DNA from: Verrucomicrobiales bacterium
Lineage (GTDB): Bacteria > Verrucomicrobiota > Verrucomicrobiia > Limisphaerales > J093
DNA: 64,000 nucleotides
Direction of reading: 5' to 3'
Assembly: GCA_024233305.1 (NCBI GenBank)
Contig: JACKPV010000029.1
Coordinates: 1-64,000 of the forward strand
Part shown: positions 7,796 through 17,518 of the stretch, piece by piece
Position numbering within the stretch: the stretch's first letter is position 1
How the letters are laid out: each line of letters opens with the position of its first letter
Notes under the pieces: generated by a model
What the model was told of the DNA's origin: nothing
Database searches by the model: none
Seen by the model: the letters and a program-made list of their open reading frames with translations, nothing else
Translations under genes and position numbers: made by a program

Positions 7796-8496
7796 GCCGC
7801 CGCCTCCGGCCCCGGAGCCGGCGGCAGGTGCAGCCGGCGCCGCACCTCGGCCAGGATCAGCTCGCTGGATTCCGCAGGGGTGTGGTTCGAGGTGTCCACC
7901 ACCATCGCCCCCAACGGCACCATCAACGGCGCCGCCGCCCGTTCACTGTCGCGCTTGTCCCGCTTCGCCAGGTCCTCCGTGATGCCATCCGCGGCCCGCC
8001 GCCGGCTGCGTTCGGAGAGCGACGCGTCGAGGTAAAATTTGAACTCCGTTTCGGGGAAGACGTTCGAGCCGATGTCGCGCCCCTCCATGACCAGGTCGCC
8101 GAACCGCACGCAGTCCCGCTGCTGGTCGCGCATCCAGTCGCGGACCTTCGGCGCCGCGGCCACGTGCGGCACGGCCGCGCTCACCTCGTCGGTGCGGATC
8201 TCCCGCTCGGGATAATAGCCGTCCACCAGCAACCGGACCTGACCGTCCACGTTCGCCAGGCGCGTCTTCCACCGCCGGCAGGCCGACGTCACGGCCTTCA
8301 TGTCGTGGATGTCGACCCCCTTCTTCAGGCAATACCAGGCCAGCGTGCGATACATGGCGCCCGTGTCGACGTAGGCGAAGCCGAGTTCCCGGGCCACCGT
8401 GCGGGCATTGGTGCTCTTGCCGCTGGCGCTCGTGCCGTCTATCGCGATGACCGCCGGCGTGGGCCGGACGGTGGAAGCCTCGTTGTCGCTGGTCAT
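7792..8496 (-). CDS. cmk: Cytidylate kinase
   Basis: The 234-residue product has a P-loop (GTSASGKS, residues 21-28) and YVDTGAMYRTLAWYCL. It also has GRDIGSNVFPETEFKFYLDAS and the R-rich lid, all diagnostic of CMP/dCMP kinase. It phosphorylates CMP and dCMP with ATP in nucleotide recycling. A non-canonical detail is GTSASGKST followed by NARTVA where many homologues have G-KGT-A. It lies between aroA and plsC; this cmk-aroA linkage is widespread in bacteria. The ATG at 8496 is 42 bp after aroA ends. Confidence 0.93.
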   Translation of the reverse strand: MTSDNEASTVRPTPAVIAIDGTSASGKSTNARTVARELGFAYVDTGAMYRTLAWYCLKKGVDIHDMKAVTSACRRWKTRLANVDGQVRLLVDGYYPEREIRTDEVSAAVPHVAAAPKVRDWMRDQQRDCVRFGDLVMEGRDIGSNVFPETEFKFYLDASLSERSRRRAADGITEDLAKRDKRDSERAAAPLMVPLGAMVVDTSNHTPAESSELILAEVRRRLHLPPAPGPEAAA

Positions 8497-8538
8497 CTGG
8501 GTCTGCCGCTGCTCCGCGCTGCTCTTTCGCTCCGTGGG

Positions 8539-9867
8539 TCAACCGGCCTCGCCGGCCATCAGTTCCTCCCCCGCGAGCCGCCGTCCGTCCGCTGCATCCC
8601 GGATCACCGCCGCCACCCCGTCCGGATCCGCCAGCTTCTGGAAGAAGTTGGGGAAGGTCTTCTTCACACAGGCGGGATTGTGCAGTCGGAGGCCCGGCAC
8701 ATTCAACGCCAGAATCGCAAAGCACATCGCCATGCGGTGATCTTCGTAGGTCTCGATGTCCGCGCCATGCAGGGAACCCGGCGCGATCTCCAGCGTGTCG
8801 CCCGCCTCGCGGACCTCCGCCCCGCATTTCGTCAACTCCGTACGCAACGCCCGCACCCGCTCGCACTCCTGCAACCGCAACCGCCCCAGCTCCGTGAACC
8901 TGGCCGCCCGCGTCGCCAGCGGCGCGAGGGCAATCGCCGTCATGATGCTGTCTCCCAAATCCCGCTCCCGCGACACCACCGCCGGCAGCGGCAGAAACCG
9001 CGGAAACGCCTCGTCCATCTGCAACCCGCTCGCCGGCCAGTGACTGACCGTCACCCGGTGCGCGCCGGCGGGCAGATCCGCGCGCTTGCCCGGCGGAGCG
9101 GCCGACGCCCCGTCCGCCACCGGGGACAAGGCGTTGATGGCCCAGAAATAACTTCCGCTCGAGGCATCCGGTTCGATCCGGACCTCGCCGCCGTTCCGCG
9201 GAAAACCGGCAATCAAACGCGACGTCATCGCCACGTAGGGAAGTTCCTCCGGATTCTCCCCCTCGATGGTCACCGACCACCCACCGGCGCCGGCGCCCAG
9301 CAGGAGGGCGGAGGCAAACTGCGAGCTTTCGGCCACGCTTACCCGACAGCCACCCGTCCGGGGGCCCGTCCCATGGATCACCGCCGGCAAGCGTCCATTG
9401 GGCGTGTCGATCCGGTAACCCAGCGCGCGGAGCGCCTCGAACAGCGAGTGCTGCGGCCGCTCGTGCATACGCGCAACACCCTGCAGCCGGTAGGTGCCGC
9501 GACCCAGCGTCACCAGGGCCGCCAGGAAGCGCGCGGCCGTCCCCGCATTCCCGACGAAGAGATCCAGGGGCGCATCAGGACCGCCCCCGGGCCGCCAGTG
9601 ACCGCCGCATCCGCGCACCCGCATGGTCCGGTTGGAACGTTCCGCGGGATCCGCCGTCACCGCGATGGCGCAACCGAGCCGGCGCAGGCAGTCCACCATC
9701 ACCTGCGTGTCTTCGCTCCAGAGCGCGCCGCGCAAAACGGTTTCCCCCTCCGCCAGCGCGGCGAGGGCCAGCACCCGGTTGGTGATGCTCTTCGAGCCCG
9801 GCACCGACACCGCCGTGCGGCACGCAGCGGCCAGCGGATCGATCGTGATGACGTCTGGCAAAGGCAC
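8539..9867 (-). CDS. aroA: 3-phosphoshikimate 1-carboxyvinyltransferase (EPSP synthase)
   Basis: The protein has the EPSP-synthase signatures SVPGSKSITNRVLALAAL near the N-terminus and the VGNAGTAARFLAALV block. It ends with a DHRMAM segment (YEDHRMAMCFAIL). It joins PEP to shikimate-3-phosphate in chorismate synthesis. I chose the GTG at 9867 (442 residues), because the longer frame to 9942 runs through the end of tyrA and adds non-conserved residues. The GTG lies 7 bp after the tyrA stop. The LVTLGRGTYRLQGVARMHERP stretch corresponds to the domain I-II hinge area. It belongs to the tyrA-aroA-cmk-plsC operon. Confidence 0.93.
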   Translation of the reverse strand: MPLPDVITIDPLAAACRTAVSVPGSKSITNRVLALAALAEGETVLRGALWSEDTQVMVDCLRRLGCAIAVTADPAERSNRTMRVRGCGGHWRPGGGPDAPLDLFVGNAGTAARFLAALVTLGRGTYRLQGVARMHERPQHSLFEALRALGYRIDTPNGRLPAVIHGTGPRTGGCRVSVAESSQFASALLLGAGAGGWSVTIEGENPEELPYVAMTSRLIAGFPRNGGEVRIEPDASSGSYFWAINALSPVADGASAAPPGKRADLPAGAHRVTVSHWPASGLQMDEAFPRFLPLPAVVSRERDLGDSIMTAIALAPLATRAARFTELGRLRLQECERVRALRTELTKCGAEVREAGDTLEIAPGSLHGADIETYEDHRMAMCFAILALNVPGLRLHNPACVKKTFPNFFQKLADPDGVAAVIRDAADGRRLAGEELMAGEAG

Positions 9868-9874
9868 GACACCC

Positions 9875-10774
9875 TCACTCGCCTGATGGCGCCATCTTCC
9901 CCGGACCCTCGAAACCCTCCAGCCAGGCGTCGCGGAGATCACGGGCTTCCCGGAAGTACTCTTCGAGCGCCGCGGCGTCCCCCGCCGACAAGGCCGCCTT
10001 GAGGGTGGTCACCCGCGCGGCGATTGATTCCAGGGCGCGCCCCAGATGGAGCCGGTTCATCAAGGCGATGTCCCGCCACATCTCCGGCGACCCCGACGCC
10101 ACCCGGGTGGCATCCCGGAACCCTGTGGCGCACAGGGACTCCTCCGCGGTGCCGTCCGCCGCGCCCAGGGCCACCTGCACGAGGCTCGCCGCCATCATAT
10201 GCGGCAGATGGCTCGAACGGCTCACCAGTTCATCATGGCGCTCCGCCGCCATCCGGCAAACCCGGCCCCCCACCGAGCGCCAGAGGGCCTCCACCTGCGC
10301 CACCGCACCCGGATCCGAATGCTCTGTGGGCGTCACCACACAGACCGCATGCTCGAAAAGGTCCGCCCGCGAATGCGCCACCCCGGTCCGTTCCGAACCA
10401 GCCATCGGATGACTGCCCACGAAGCACGCGCCCACCTCGGCGCACCGCGGTTCCAGCGCCGCCACCAGCGGCCCCTTGACGCTCCCCACGTCCGTAACCC
10501 GCGTCCCGGCCCGCAAATGCGGCTGCATTGCCCGCACCAGGGGCTCCATCTGCCCCAGCGGCGTCCCGAGAACCACCAGGTCCGCCCCGGCCACGGCCCC
10601 CGCCAGATCCAAGGTCGCGCTGTCCGCAGCCCCCGACCGAAGGCACTCGGCGATGCTGGCCTCCCGCCGCACCAGGCCCACGACCTGGCCCGCGAGGCGC
10701 CGTCGACGCAGGGCCAGCCCGAGGGAACCCCCGAGCAACCCGACGCCGACCAACGTGACCTTGTCCCACCGCAT
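9875..10774 (-). CDS. tyrA: Prephenate/arogenate dehydrogenase
   Basis: The 299-residue product opens with an NAD(P)-binding Rossmann motif (VTLVGVGLLGGSLG, glycines 10, 12 and 15). It carries VGSHPMAGSERTGV, a hallmark of TyrA, and SSHLPHMMAASLV in the dimerisation domain. It oxidises prephenate (or arogenate) on the way to tyrosine. The start is the ATG at 10774, immediately before the Rossmann strand; upstream codons in the same frame are not conserved-looking. It is the first gene of the tyrA-aroA-cmk-plsC operon. No ACT domain is seen, so feedback control would differ from ACT-containing relatives. Confidence 0.92.
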   Translation of the reverse strand: MRWDKVTLVGVGLLGGSLGLALRRRRLAGQVVGLVRREASIAECLRSGAADSATLDLAGAVAGADLVVLGTPLGQMEPLVRAMQPHLRAGTRVTDVGSVKGPLVAALEPRCAEVGACFVGSHPMAGSERTGVAHSRADLFEHAVCVVTPTEHSDPGAVAQVEALWRSVGGRVCRMAAERHDELVSRSSHLPHMMAASLVQVALGAADGTAEESLCATGFRDATRVASGSPEMWRDIALMNRLHLGRALESIAARVTTLKAALSAGDAAALEEYFREARDLRDAWLEGFEGPGKMAPSGE

Positions 10775-11271
10775 GCGAACCGAATTCTCCAAACGCCCCC
10801 CCCGGGTGACAAGCGGCAAAGTGCCGCCGTGGGGTCGGTTCTTGGTATTCGTCCGGCGGCATCCCGGGCCGTCGACCACATGGCACAGCCGGATGCGCCT
10901 CCCGCGGCAGGACGCGAGGCCCCCCCCCCCGGGGAACCCACGATGGCCACCGCAAGCTCATCTTCGGGGCCCGGGGACCGTCGTTGTGCGCTCGTTGTCC
11001 GGCCCGGAATCCGCCCCATGACCGGCGCACCAGTGAACCCATTGTGCGGGATAGCCAGTCGTCTCCATCGGCGACAAAAGCCCGGCAGACGGAATCGCTG
11101 CTTGGTCTGCATGGGCCCTTGGTTGGCAACTGCACGTCGCAGGCAGCGGTCAACGTGGAAGAGCGAAGAGGTGGCAATGGTCGTCCGTTTGGGCATCGCG
11201 GGCACGGCGATCGTGAACCGGATCCCAGCGGGGCTGCCTCTTGGCCGTCCCTTCCCGAGACGCCGCCCTCG
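10775..11271. other. 497-bp intergenic region with no supported gene
   Basis: This region separates tyrA from the RACo-like gene, both on the minus strand. It contains a run of eleven cytosines (10920-10930), but no reading frame with family resemblance, no clear terminator hairpin with a T-run, and no repeat shared with the rest of the window. The promoter for the tyrA operon should lie in its left part, but I see no convincing -35/-10 pair. Confidence 0.5.
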
Positions 11272-12843
11272 CTACCCGCCGCACCGGACCGCAAGTCCCG
11301 ATGTGTCAATATCAAGAACCGACCCCTTGGATGGGAAGGCCATTTCGTCGACGTAGACCTCGTGGAAGCGCGGGTCTTCGTTGAGCGAGACGTGCTCGAT
11401 GCGCGGGGAGCAAAGGCGGGTGGCGTGCGCCGGATCGACGGCCCGGAGGAGGACCATCTTCGCGCCCAGCAAGGCGGTGTTGCCGGCCGCGATGACGCGC
11501 TCCGGCGGGAAGGAGAGGAGGCCGATGCGACGGGCGTTGGCCCGGCTGATGTAGTTACCAAACGCGCCGGCGAGGTGCACCGCGGCTACGTCTTCCAACC
11601 CGGCCCCGAAACGCTCTACCAAGAGACGCACCCCCGCTGCGATCGCGCCCTTCGCCAGTTGGAGTTCGCGGATGTCGCGCTGTTCCAACCGCACCGGCGG
11701 CCGCAATTCCAGCGGCGCGCCGTTCGCCAGGCGGCCCGACGGCTGCACGTCGCCGCGGTCCAGCCCGCACGCCACGGCATCTACCAAACCGCTGCCGCAG
11801 ATGCCCCGGGGCGATCCCCCCCCGAGGACCCGGCACGCATACTGGCCATCCACGAGATTGACTTCCGCAATCGCTCCCGTCGCCGCGCGCATGCCGGATC
11901 CGATCCGGGCGCCCTCGAAGGCGGGTCCGGCGGCGGTCGAGGCACACAACAGCCGTTCCCCATGCCCCACGACGATCTCGCCGTTCGTTCCAAGGTCGAT
12001 CAACGCCCGCAGCGGCCCGCCTTCGTCGAGCCGGGTGGCGAAGATGCCGGCGAGGATGTCGCTGCCGACGAAACCGCCGAGGCACGGCAGAAACCGGACC
12101 ATCGCACCGGCGAAGTCAGACCACCCCAGTTCGTCACCCCGGAAGACCATTTCTCCCAACTGCGCCGACTCGAACGGGGCGTGCGCCAGAGGCGCCGCAT
12201 CCAGACCGGCGAACAGATGGTGCATGGCGGTGTTCCCCACCAGAACCACTTCCTCCACCGGCGCCGCGCAGGCCGCCTCCGAGCGCAGTTCGGTCAACAA
12301 CCCGCCAAGCTGCTGCCGGACAAGGTCACGCAGCACGAGCGCGCCGCCTTCCTCCGTGGCGAAGTGGACCCGGCTCATGACGTCGGCGCCGTGAACGGCC
12401 TGTTGATTCAAAGCCGTGCGCACCGCCAGCACACGACCGTTCGTGCGGTCCAGCAATTGCAGCGCCAACGTCGTCGTACCCAGGTCGATCGCCACCCCGA
12501 GCCCCCCCTGCGGCGTGAAAGAGACGGCGGAATCATCGCTCAGGATGGTGGCCTCCCACTGGGCCACCTCGAGGGTCAAATCCCCGGTCACACGCGCCCG
12601 GCAACCGAGCCGCCAGCCATCCGCCACCTCCCCGGCGGTGAGCAGTCGCCGGTCCGCTTCGCCGGGCGGCAATTCACCCTGCGTCACCCGCACCCGGCAC
12701 CCTTTGCAACGGCCCTTGCCGCCGCAGGGAAACTCGACCCCGTGGGCGAACAGCGGCTCGCGCAACCCGGCCCCCGCCGGCAATTCGAGGACCCGGTTCA
12801 ACGGAAGCAGCGTAACCCGATGATATGACGGACCGGCGTGCAC
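11272..12843 (-). CDS. RACo-like reductive activator: 2Fe-2S ferredoxin plus ASKHA ATPase domain
   Basis: The N-terminal ~85 residues form a plant-type ferredoxin domain with cysteines 40, 46, 49 and 81 (CGGKGRCKGC ... LGCRARV). The rest (from ~115) is the DUF4445/ASKHA domain with phosphate-binding motifs VAIDLGTTTLALQL, VLVGNTAMHHLFAG, LIDLGTNGEIV and GICGSGLVDAVA. This matches RACo-type proteins, which use ATP to reduce Co(II) corrinoid methyltransferase proteins. No corrinoid protein, methyltransferase or cobalamin gene is in the window, so its partner is unknown. Length (523) is slightly short for the family. The ATG at 12843 gives a sensible ferredoxin start. Confidence 0.85.
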   Translation of the reverse strand: MHAGPSYHRVTLLPLNRVLELPAGAGLREPLFAHGVEFPCGGKGRCKGCRVRVTQGELPPGEADRRLLTAGEVADGWRLGCRARVTGDLTLEVAQWEATILSDDSAVSFTPQGGLGVAIDLGTTTLALQLLDRTNGRVLAVRTALNQQAVHGADVMSRVHFATEEGGALVLRDLVRQQLGGLLTELRSEAACAAPVEEVVLVGNTAMHHLFAGLDAAPLAHAPFESAQLGEMVFRGDELGWSDFAGAMVRFLPCLGGFVGSDILAGIFATRLDEGGPLRALIDLGTNGEIVVGHGERLLCASTAAGPAFEGARIGSGMRAATGAIAEVNLVDGQYACRVLGGGSPRGICGSGLVDAVACGLDRGDVQPSGRLANGAPLELRPPVRLEQRDIRELQLAKGAIAAGVRLLVERFGAGLEDVAAVHLAGAFGNYISRANARRIGLLSFPPERVIAAGNTALLGAKMVLLRAVDPAHATRLCSPRIEHVSLNEDPRFHEVYVDEMAFPSKGSVLDIDTSGLAVRCGG

Positions 12844-13015
12844 TCAGGGAGAGTGGAAAGCAGGAGCCGCGGCGGCGAGTCAAAACCGGGCAGCCCGAAA
12901 CGGACAGTCGACGGGCCCGGCCACCTCGCCACAACCCGGACCACAACTCGGGATGGCCACAACCCGGGAAACCCGCTAGACTCCGAGCCACGTCAATCAT
13001 CCATTGCGCACCGCC

Positions 13016-14350
13016 ATGCCACAGCAACCCGCTTCCCGCCGCCGTTTTCTGCGTCAAACCGCCCTGGCCGCCGGCGCCACGGCGCTCATGCCCGCCCTGG
13101 TTCCCCCTTCCGTCTTCGGCCAGAACAGCCCGAACAGCCGCATCGGGGTCGGCTTCATCGGCACCGGACGCCAGGCGTATCACGCGAATCTGCTCCCCTT
13201 CCTCGCCTCGCCCGAGACCCGCGTCGTCGCCGTCTGCGATGTCGACCGCTGGCGCGCCGAACAGACCCGGAAACGCGTCGACGACCATTACGCGGTGACC
13301 GAACCGGGTCGGGCCCGCGGATGCGCCGTCACCGGCGATTTCCGCGAGGTCTTGGCGCGGGCGGACGTCGACGCCGTGATGATCTCCACCCCCGACCACT
13401 GGCACGCCGTGATGGCCGTGGCCGCCGGACGGGCCGGCAAGCACGTTGCACTCGAGAAGCCCATTTCCCTCTCGATCCATCAGGGAAGGGCGATTGCGAA
13501 TGCCTTCCCGCCAGGCGGCAAGGTCTTCCGCACCGACACCGAAGTGCGGTCGGCAAAGGAATTCCGGCAATTGCGCCAGATCGTGCGCACGGGGCGCATC
13601 GGCCGGGTGACCTCCGTCGTCGCCGGCGTGCCCAACGAACAACCCCCCGTGCCGGCTCAGCCGGAGATGGCGGCGCCGGAGGGCCTCGATTATCCGATGT
13701 GGCTGGGACCGGCCCCCGCCGCACCCTACACAACCCACCGCGTGCACCAACCCGAAGACCTGCGGGCGCGTCCCGGCTGGATGCTCATCCGCGACTACTG
13801 CGACGGCATGATCTGCAACTGGGGCACGCACCTGTTGGACATCGTCCAGTGGACCCTGGGCGCCGGGGAAACAGGACCAGTCGAAGTCCGCGGCTCGGGG
13901 ACCTTTCACCCCGCGGGAGGACTCTCGGGAGTGTTGGCCGCCTTCGACGTTCGATACCGGTATGCGGACGGGATCACGCTGGATTACCGGATGGCGGGGC
14001 GGCCCTTCCTGCGCTTCACGGGAACGGACGGCTGGGTCGAGGCGGAATGGTGGAAGGGACTCACCGCCAGCCGACCGGCCATCATCGCCGATCCGATCGA
14101 GGCGGACGGCCTGGAAGCGCGGCAAGTCAACGAAAAGCTCGACTTCATCGACGCGATCCGACGGGGACGCCCGACCTTGATCCCCGCCGAAACCGGGCAT
14201 CGCACCAACAGCCTCTGCCAGTTGGGGCTCATCGCGATTGAGATGGGAGAAACCCTGCGCTGGGATCCGGGCGTCGAACGCTTCGTGGACAACCCGACGG
14301 CGAACCAGCGGTTGGAGCGGCCGCTGCGGGAACCCTGGAAGCTCGGTTGA
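13016..14350 (+). CDS. Tat-exported Gfo/Idh/MocA-family oxidoreductase
   Basis: The 444-residue product begins with a twin-arginine-type signal (SRRRFLRQTALAAGA). A Rossmann fold follows (IGVGFIGTGRQAY; VVAVCDVD) with DAVMISTPDHWHAVMAVAAGRAGKHVALEKPIS, the EKP motif that binds nicotinamide in this family. Downstream blocks (GWMLIRDYCDGMICNWGTHLLDIVQW) match the secreted subgroup abundant in Planctomycetota and Verrucomicrobiota, thought to act on sugars or glycosides in the periplasm. The substrate cannot be named. I use the ATG at 13016; a TTG at 13004 is in frame. It is divergent from the RACo-like gene. Confidence 0.88.
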   Translation: MPQQPASRRRFLRQTALAAGATALMPALVPPSVFGQNSPNSRIGVGFIGTGRQAYHANLLPFLASPETRVVAVCDVDRWRAEQTRKRVDDHYAVTEPGRARGCAVTGDFREVLARADVDAVMISTPDHWHAVMAVAAGRAGKHVALEKPISLSIHQGRAIANAFPPGGKVFRTDTEVRSAKEFRQLRQIVRTGRIGRVTSVVAGVPNEQPPVPAQPEMAAPEGLDYPMWLGPAPAAPYTTHRVHQPEDLRARPGWMLIRDYCDGMICNWGTHLLDIVQWTLGAGETGPVEVRGSGTFHPAGGLSGVLAAFDVRYRYADGITLDYRMAGRPFLRFTGTDGWVEAEWWKGLTASRPAIIADPIEADGLEARQVNEKLDFIDAIRRGRPTLIPAETGHRTNSLCQLGLIAIEMGETLRWDPGVERFVDNPTANQRLERPLREPWKLG

Positions 14351-14437
14351 GGGTCCGCCCGGGGACCGCGGCGCGAGGGGCCGGAAGCCGTGGCGAATCC
14401 CCCATCGAATGGGCGGGGTACAGGAACGACCGGCGGG

Positions 14438-15835
14438 TCAGGAACAGGATGCGGGCGGGAGGGCGCCGTTGGCTCCGCCCAGCAGCGTGGCCACCACATC
14501 CGCGGCGGCGTACTGCCGGCTGGCCCGGCCCGCGAAGGCCGTGAGCGCGCCCAACTCCTCTCCCGCCGGGACGAGCGGCGTTTCGGTCGAGTGCGGCAGG
14601 CGCACCTGCCCCATCCCCAACGCGGCGAGCATGCCGTTGCAGAGACACCGTTGGTGCATCGCCCGCTCGCGCGCCCCGTCCTTGGCGATGTGCGCCGAGA
14701 TGGTCTCTCCGGGACACCGGTAGCCCAGACCTCCGCCACCGGTGCGGTAAACCTGGCGAAGAAACCCGACGTCACAGAATCGCCGGCGTGCTGCGAACAC
14801 CGCAGGGTCGGCAGCGGTGCCGTCGAGTTGAACCACGGGCACCGAGAACCCCGTGGGTGAGGCCAGGAATTTCACATCCAGCCGCGACGGCGCCTGTCCG
14901 CCGCCCAACACGCGCCGTTTCGTGGCGGCATCCAACTCCGATTCGGCGCAATAGTAGAACGGCGTGCTCACCACCAGGCCGGCCGCGCCCAGCGACAAGG
15001 CCAGTGAGAGCGAGTCCGGCGTGGGAGGCAGACCGCCGACCCACAGGGGGCATCCCAGTCTGCCAAGCCGCTGGATTTCCGCCGGGGACGGAGGCGCCGT
15101 GCCGGGCTCGGGCAAATGCAGCAGTCCGCCGAGCCCGTCTCCCACCCGGCGGCGCAGATCGACTCCCTCCTCGACGGTCCGCACCGTAAAAAGGACCGGC
15201 GGGGCTTCCAGCACCGGGCAACGGTCCTCGACCATGCTGGCTGGATCGAAGCCGCACGTCGGGCGCAAGTCCACGCCGGGATCAAAGGAGCGCATCATGA
15301 ACGCGGCCGGATGCCCGCGGCTCAGGCGCCGGACGGCTTCGACGATCTCGACGGGATCCCCACCGCTGATCAGCAGGGCATCCACGCCGGCCAGCATCGC
15401 GCCGTAAAGCGAAGGCAGCAGGGGAAGAGGCGCTTGGCCGTGGTGATGCAGCCCCACCATGCCGGCGCGGCCTTCCGCCGCCAGGTACACCTCCGCGAAT
15501 CCCGCGACCACCATCAACTCGGTCAAGGCCGGTCCCTGGGCGAAGGACGGCTGGCCGACGGGATCGAACGGCGTGGCCGTCGGCTTGCCCCCCACAATGA
15601 AGAACTGCTCCCAGACGCGGCGGGCCACGCCGGGAAAGGGAAAGTGCTCGAAGGCCCGGCGCAGATGACCGCCCGGATCCCCCAACTGGAGACGGCGGGC
15701 CGTGATCACCGGCAACAGCGTACCGGAAACCACGCCAAGCTGCCCGGTCCGGGCAACCGCCCGCGCCAGTGGCCACGTGGCCACCATGGCATCCAGTCCG
15801 CCTTGCACAATGCGGAGTGGCGCGAGTGTCTTCAT
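14438..15835 (-). CDS. Nitronate monooxygenase-like (2-nitropropane dioxygenase family) FMN protein
   Basis: The N-terminus (RIVQGGLDAMVATWPLARAVARTGQLGVVSGTLLP, then RRLQLGDPGGHLRRA) matches large nitronate monooxygenase/PfaD-type TIM-barrel flavoproteins. GGDPVEIVEAV, GLPPTPDSLSLALSLGAAGLVVSTPFYYCAES and GLGYRCPGE follow. Such enzymes oxidise alkyl nitronates, or act as enoyl reductases in PfaD-like systems. No polyketide or fatty-acid synthase genes are nearby. The ATG at 15835 places the flavin-binding strand at the usual distance; an ATG at 15853 would add six residues. The C-terminal region CNGMLAALGMGQVR with clustered cysteines is typical of the long subfamily. Confidence 0.75.
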   Translation of the reverse strand: MKTLAPLRIVQGGLDAMVATWPLARAVARTGQLGVVSGTLLPVITARRLQLGDPGGHLRRAFEHFPFPGVARRVWEQFFIVGGKPTATPFDPVGQPSFAQGPALTELMVVAGFAEVYLAAEGRAGMVGLHHHGQAPLPLLPSLYGAMLAGVDALLISGGDPVEIVEAVRRLSRGHPAAFMMRSFDPGVDLRPTCGFDPASMVEDRCPVLEAPPVLFTVRTVEEGVDLRRRVGDGLGGLLHLPEPGTAPPSPAEIQRLGRLGCPLWVGGLPPTPDSLSLALSLGAAGLVVSTPFYYCAESELDAATKRRVLGGGQAPSRLDVKFLASPTGFSVPVVQLDGTAADPAVFAARRRFCDVGFLRQVYRTGGGGLGYRCPGETISAHIAKDGARERAMHQRCLCNGMLAALGMGQVRLPHSTETPLVPAGEELGALTAFAGRASRQYAAADVVATLLGGANGALPPASCS

Positions 15836-15991
15836 AAGACAGATCGTCATCAGTAGAGCGGTTTCCTGTCTAGTTCTTTTTATGGCAACCATGGATTTTC
15901 CTGCGCTGCGGGCTCCGTCGCGCCACTCGGGCCGCCTGACGGATTCACTCGCCTCCGCCGCGCGACCGAGGCACTCTGCGCCCACAGACCT

Positions 15992-17482
15992 ATGCGAACC
16001 GTTCTCCCAACGCTGGCCGCGGCGCTGCTGGCCGTCGGCGCTCCGGCCGCCGAACCGGTGAATCTGCTCCTGGTCACCGTGGACGACATGAACGCCGACT
16101 CGGTGGGCGCGTTCGGCTGCCGGCTGCCCGGGACGACGCCGAACATCGATCGGCTGGCCGCCGGGGGATTACGCTTCGAAATGGCGCATGTGCAGGTCGG
16201 CAACTGCATGCCCTCCCGCAACGTGATGTGGTCGGGCCGGTTTCCCCATACCAACGGCGTCGAGGGTTTCTATCAGGTGCCGGATCCGGGGTACCCGGTC
16301 CTGGTCGACCTCGCGCGCCGGGCCGGCTATTTCACCGCCATCCGGGGCAAGGTCGCGCATTCCACGCCCTTCCATCCGTACGGTTGGGATCGGGTGCTGG
16401 ATGAGCTTCCCGATGGCCAGCCGGCCCACCTCAAGGAGGCCCGATCTTACGGGGTCTCGACGGAACAGGGCATCCGGGCGGCGACGGAGGCCGGCCGGCC
16501 GTTCTGCCTCATGATCAACATCTCCGACCCCCACAAGCCGTTCCATGCCCAGGGACGCCAGGGCCAGACCATTCCGGACCCGCACGTGCCCAGCCGGATC
16601 TTCACCCCCGACGAAGTGCCCGTGCCGGGATTCCTCCCGGACGACCCGATCGTGCGCAAGGAACTCGCCCACTACTATTCGTCGGTTCGGCGCGCGGACG
16701 ACTGCGTGGGCCGGGTGCTTGCCGCGCTCGAGGCCTCGGACCAAGCCGACCGGACGCTCGTGCTCTTCCTCTCCGACCACGGAATGCCGCTCCCGTTTGC
16801 GAAGACGCAGCTCTACCATCACAGCACCCGCACCCCGCTTATCATCCGCTGGCCCGGCACCGTCCGGGCCGGGACAGTGGACCGACGACACCTGATCTCC
16901 GCGATCGATCTGCTGCCCACGCTGCTGGATATCATGGGCATCGAGCATCCGGCGGGCTTGCAGGGACGCTCCTTTCTGCCGTTGCTCCGGGGGGAGGCCC
17001 GGACCGGATGGGACATGGTGTTCAAGGAATACAACGAGAACTCCGGGGGCCGACGCCACCCCATGCGCGCCGTCCAAACGCCCGAGTTCCTCTACCTCTT
17101 CAATCCCTGGTCGAACGGACGCCGCGTCATGGCCACGGCCACCACCGGTACCCCGACTTATCGACGCCTGAAGGAACTCGCGGGCCAGGACGCCGTCATC
17201 GCTGCGCGCCTCGAACTGTTCGATCATCGGGTCCTCGAGGAATTCTACTGCGTGGCGGAGGATCCGGATGCCCTGGAGAACCGCATCGCCGACCCGCAGC
17301 ACGCCGGCGACGTAAGGCGTCTGCGCCGGGCGCTCGAGGCGTGGATGGAGCGAACGAACGATCCGCTCCTCGCCGTCTTCCGGCAGCGGGAGGATGCGGC
17401 GGCGCGCGAAGCGTGGATGGCCGAAACTCAGGCGGAAAGTGACGCCCGACGCGGGCGGACGCGAACGGGATCCGCTCGCTGA
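15992..17482 (+). CDS. Secreted type I sulfatase (formylglycine-dependent)
   Basis: A Sec signal peptide (MRTVLPTLAAALLAVGAPAA) precedes a sulfatase domain with metal ligands in VTVDDMNADSVGAFG. The core motif C-x-P-S-R occurs in GNCMPSRNVMWSGRFPHTNG (Cys72), the cysteine converted to formylglycine by an anaerobic or aerobic maturase. The second metal site is LFLSDHGMPLPFAKTQLYHHSTRTPLIIRWPG. The enzyme probably desulfates exported carbohydrate substrates, as the many sulfatases of Verrucomicrobiota do. It has 496 residues and looks complete. The maturation enzyme is not in the window. Confidence 0.93.
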   Translation: MRTVLPTLAAALLAVGAPAAEPVNLLLVTVDDMNADSVGAFGCRLPGTTPNIDRLAAGGLRFEMAHVQVGNCMPSRNVMWSGRFPHTNGVEGFYQVPDPGYPVLVDLARRAGYFTAIRGKVAHSTPFHPYGWDRVLDELPDGQPAHLKEARSYGVSTEQGIRAATEAGRPFCLMINISDPHKPFHAQGRQGQTIPDPHVPSRIFTPDEVPVPGFLPDDPIVRKELAHYYSSVRRADDCVGRVLAALEASDQADRTLVLFLSDHGMPLPFAKTQLYHHSTRTPLIIRWPGTVRAGTVDRRHLISAIDLLPTLLDIMGIEHPAGLQGRSFLPLLRGEARTGWDMVFKEYNENSGGRRHPMRAVQTPEFLYLFNPWSNGRRVMATATTGTPTYRRLKELAGQDAVIAARLELFDHRVLEEFYCVAEDPDALENRIADPQHAGDVRRLRRALEAWMERTNDPLLAVFRQREDAAAREAWMAETQAESDARRGRTRTGSAR

Positions 17483-17518
17483 CCACAACCAAGCGGGCCA
17501 CTCGAACCCCGCGAGGTG

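Noticed and set aside
10920..10930. Run of eleven cytosines as a phase-variation tract
   Set aside because: It is intergenic, not in a promoter spacer or coding frame that I can define, so no switching role is supported.
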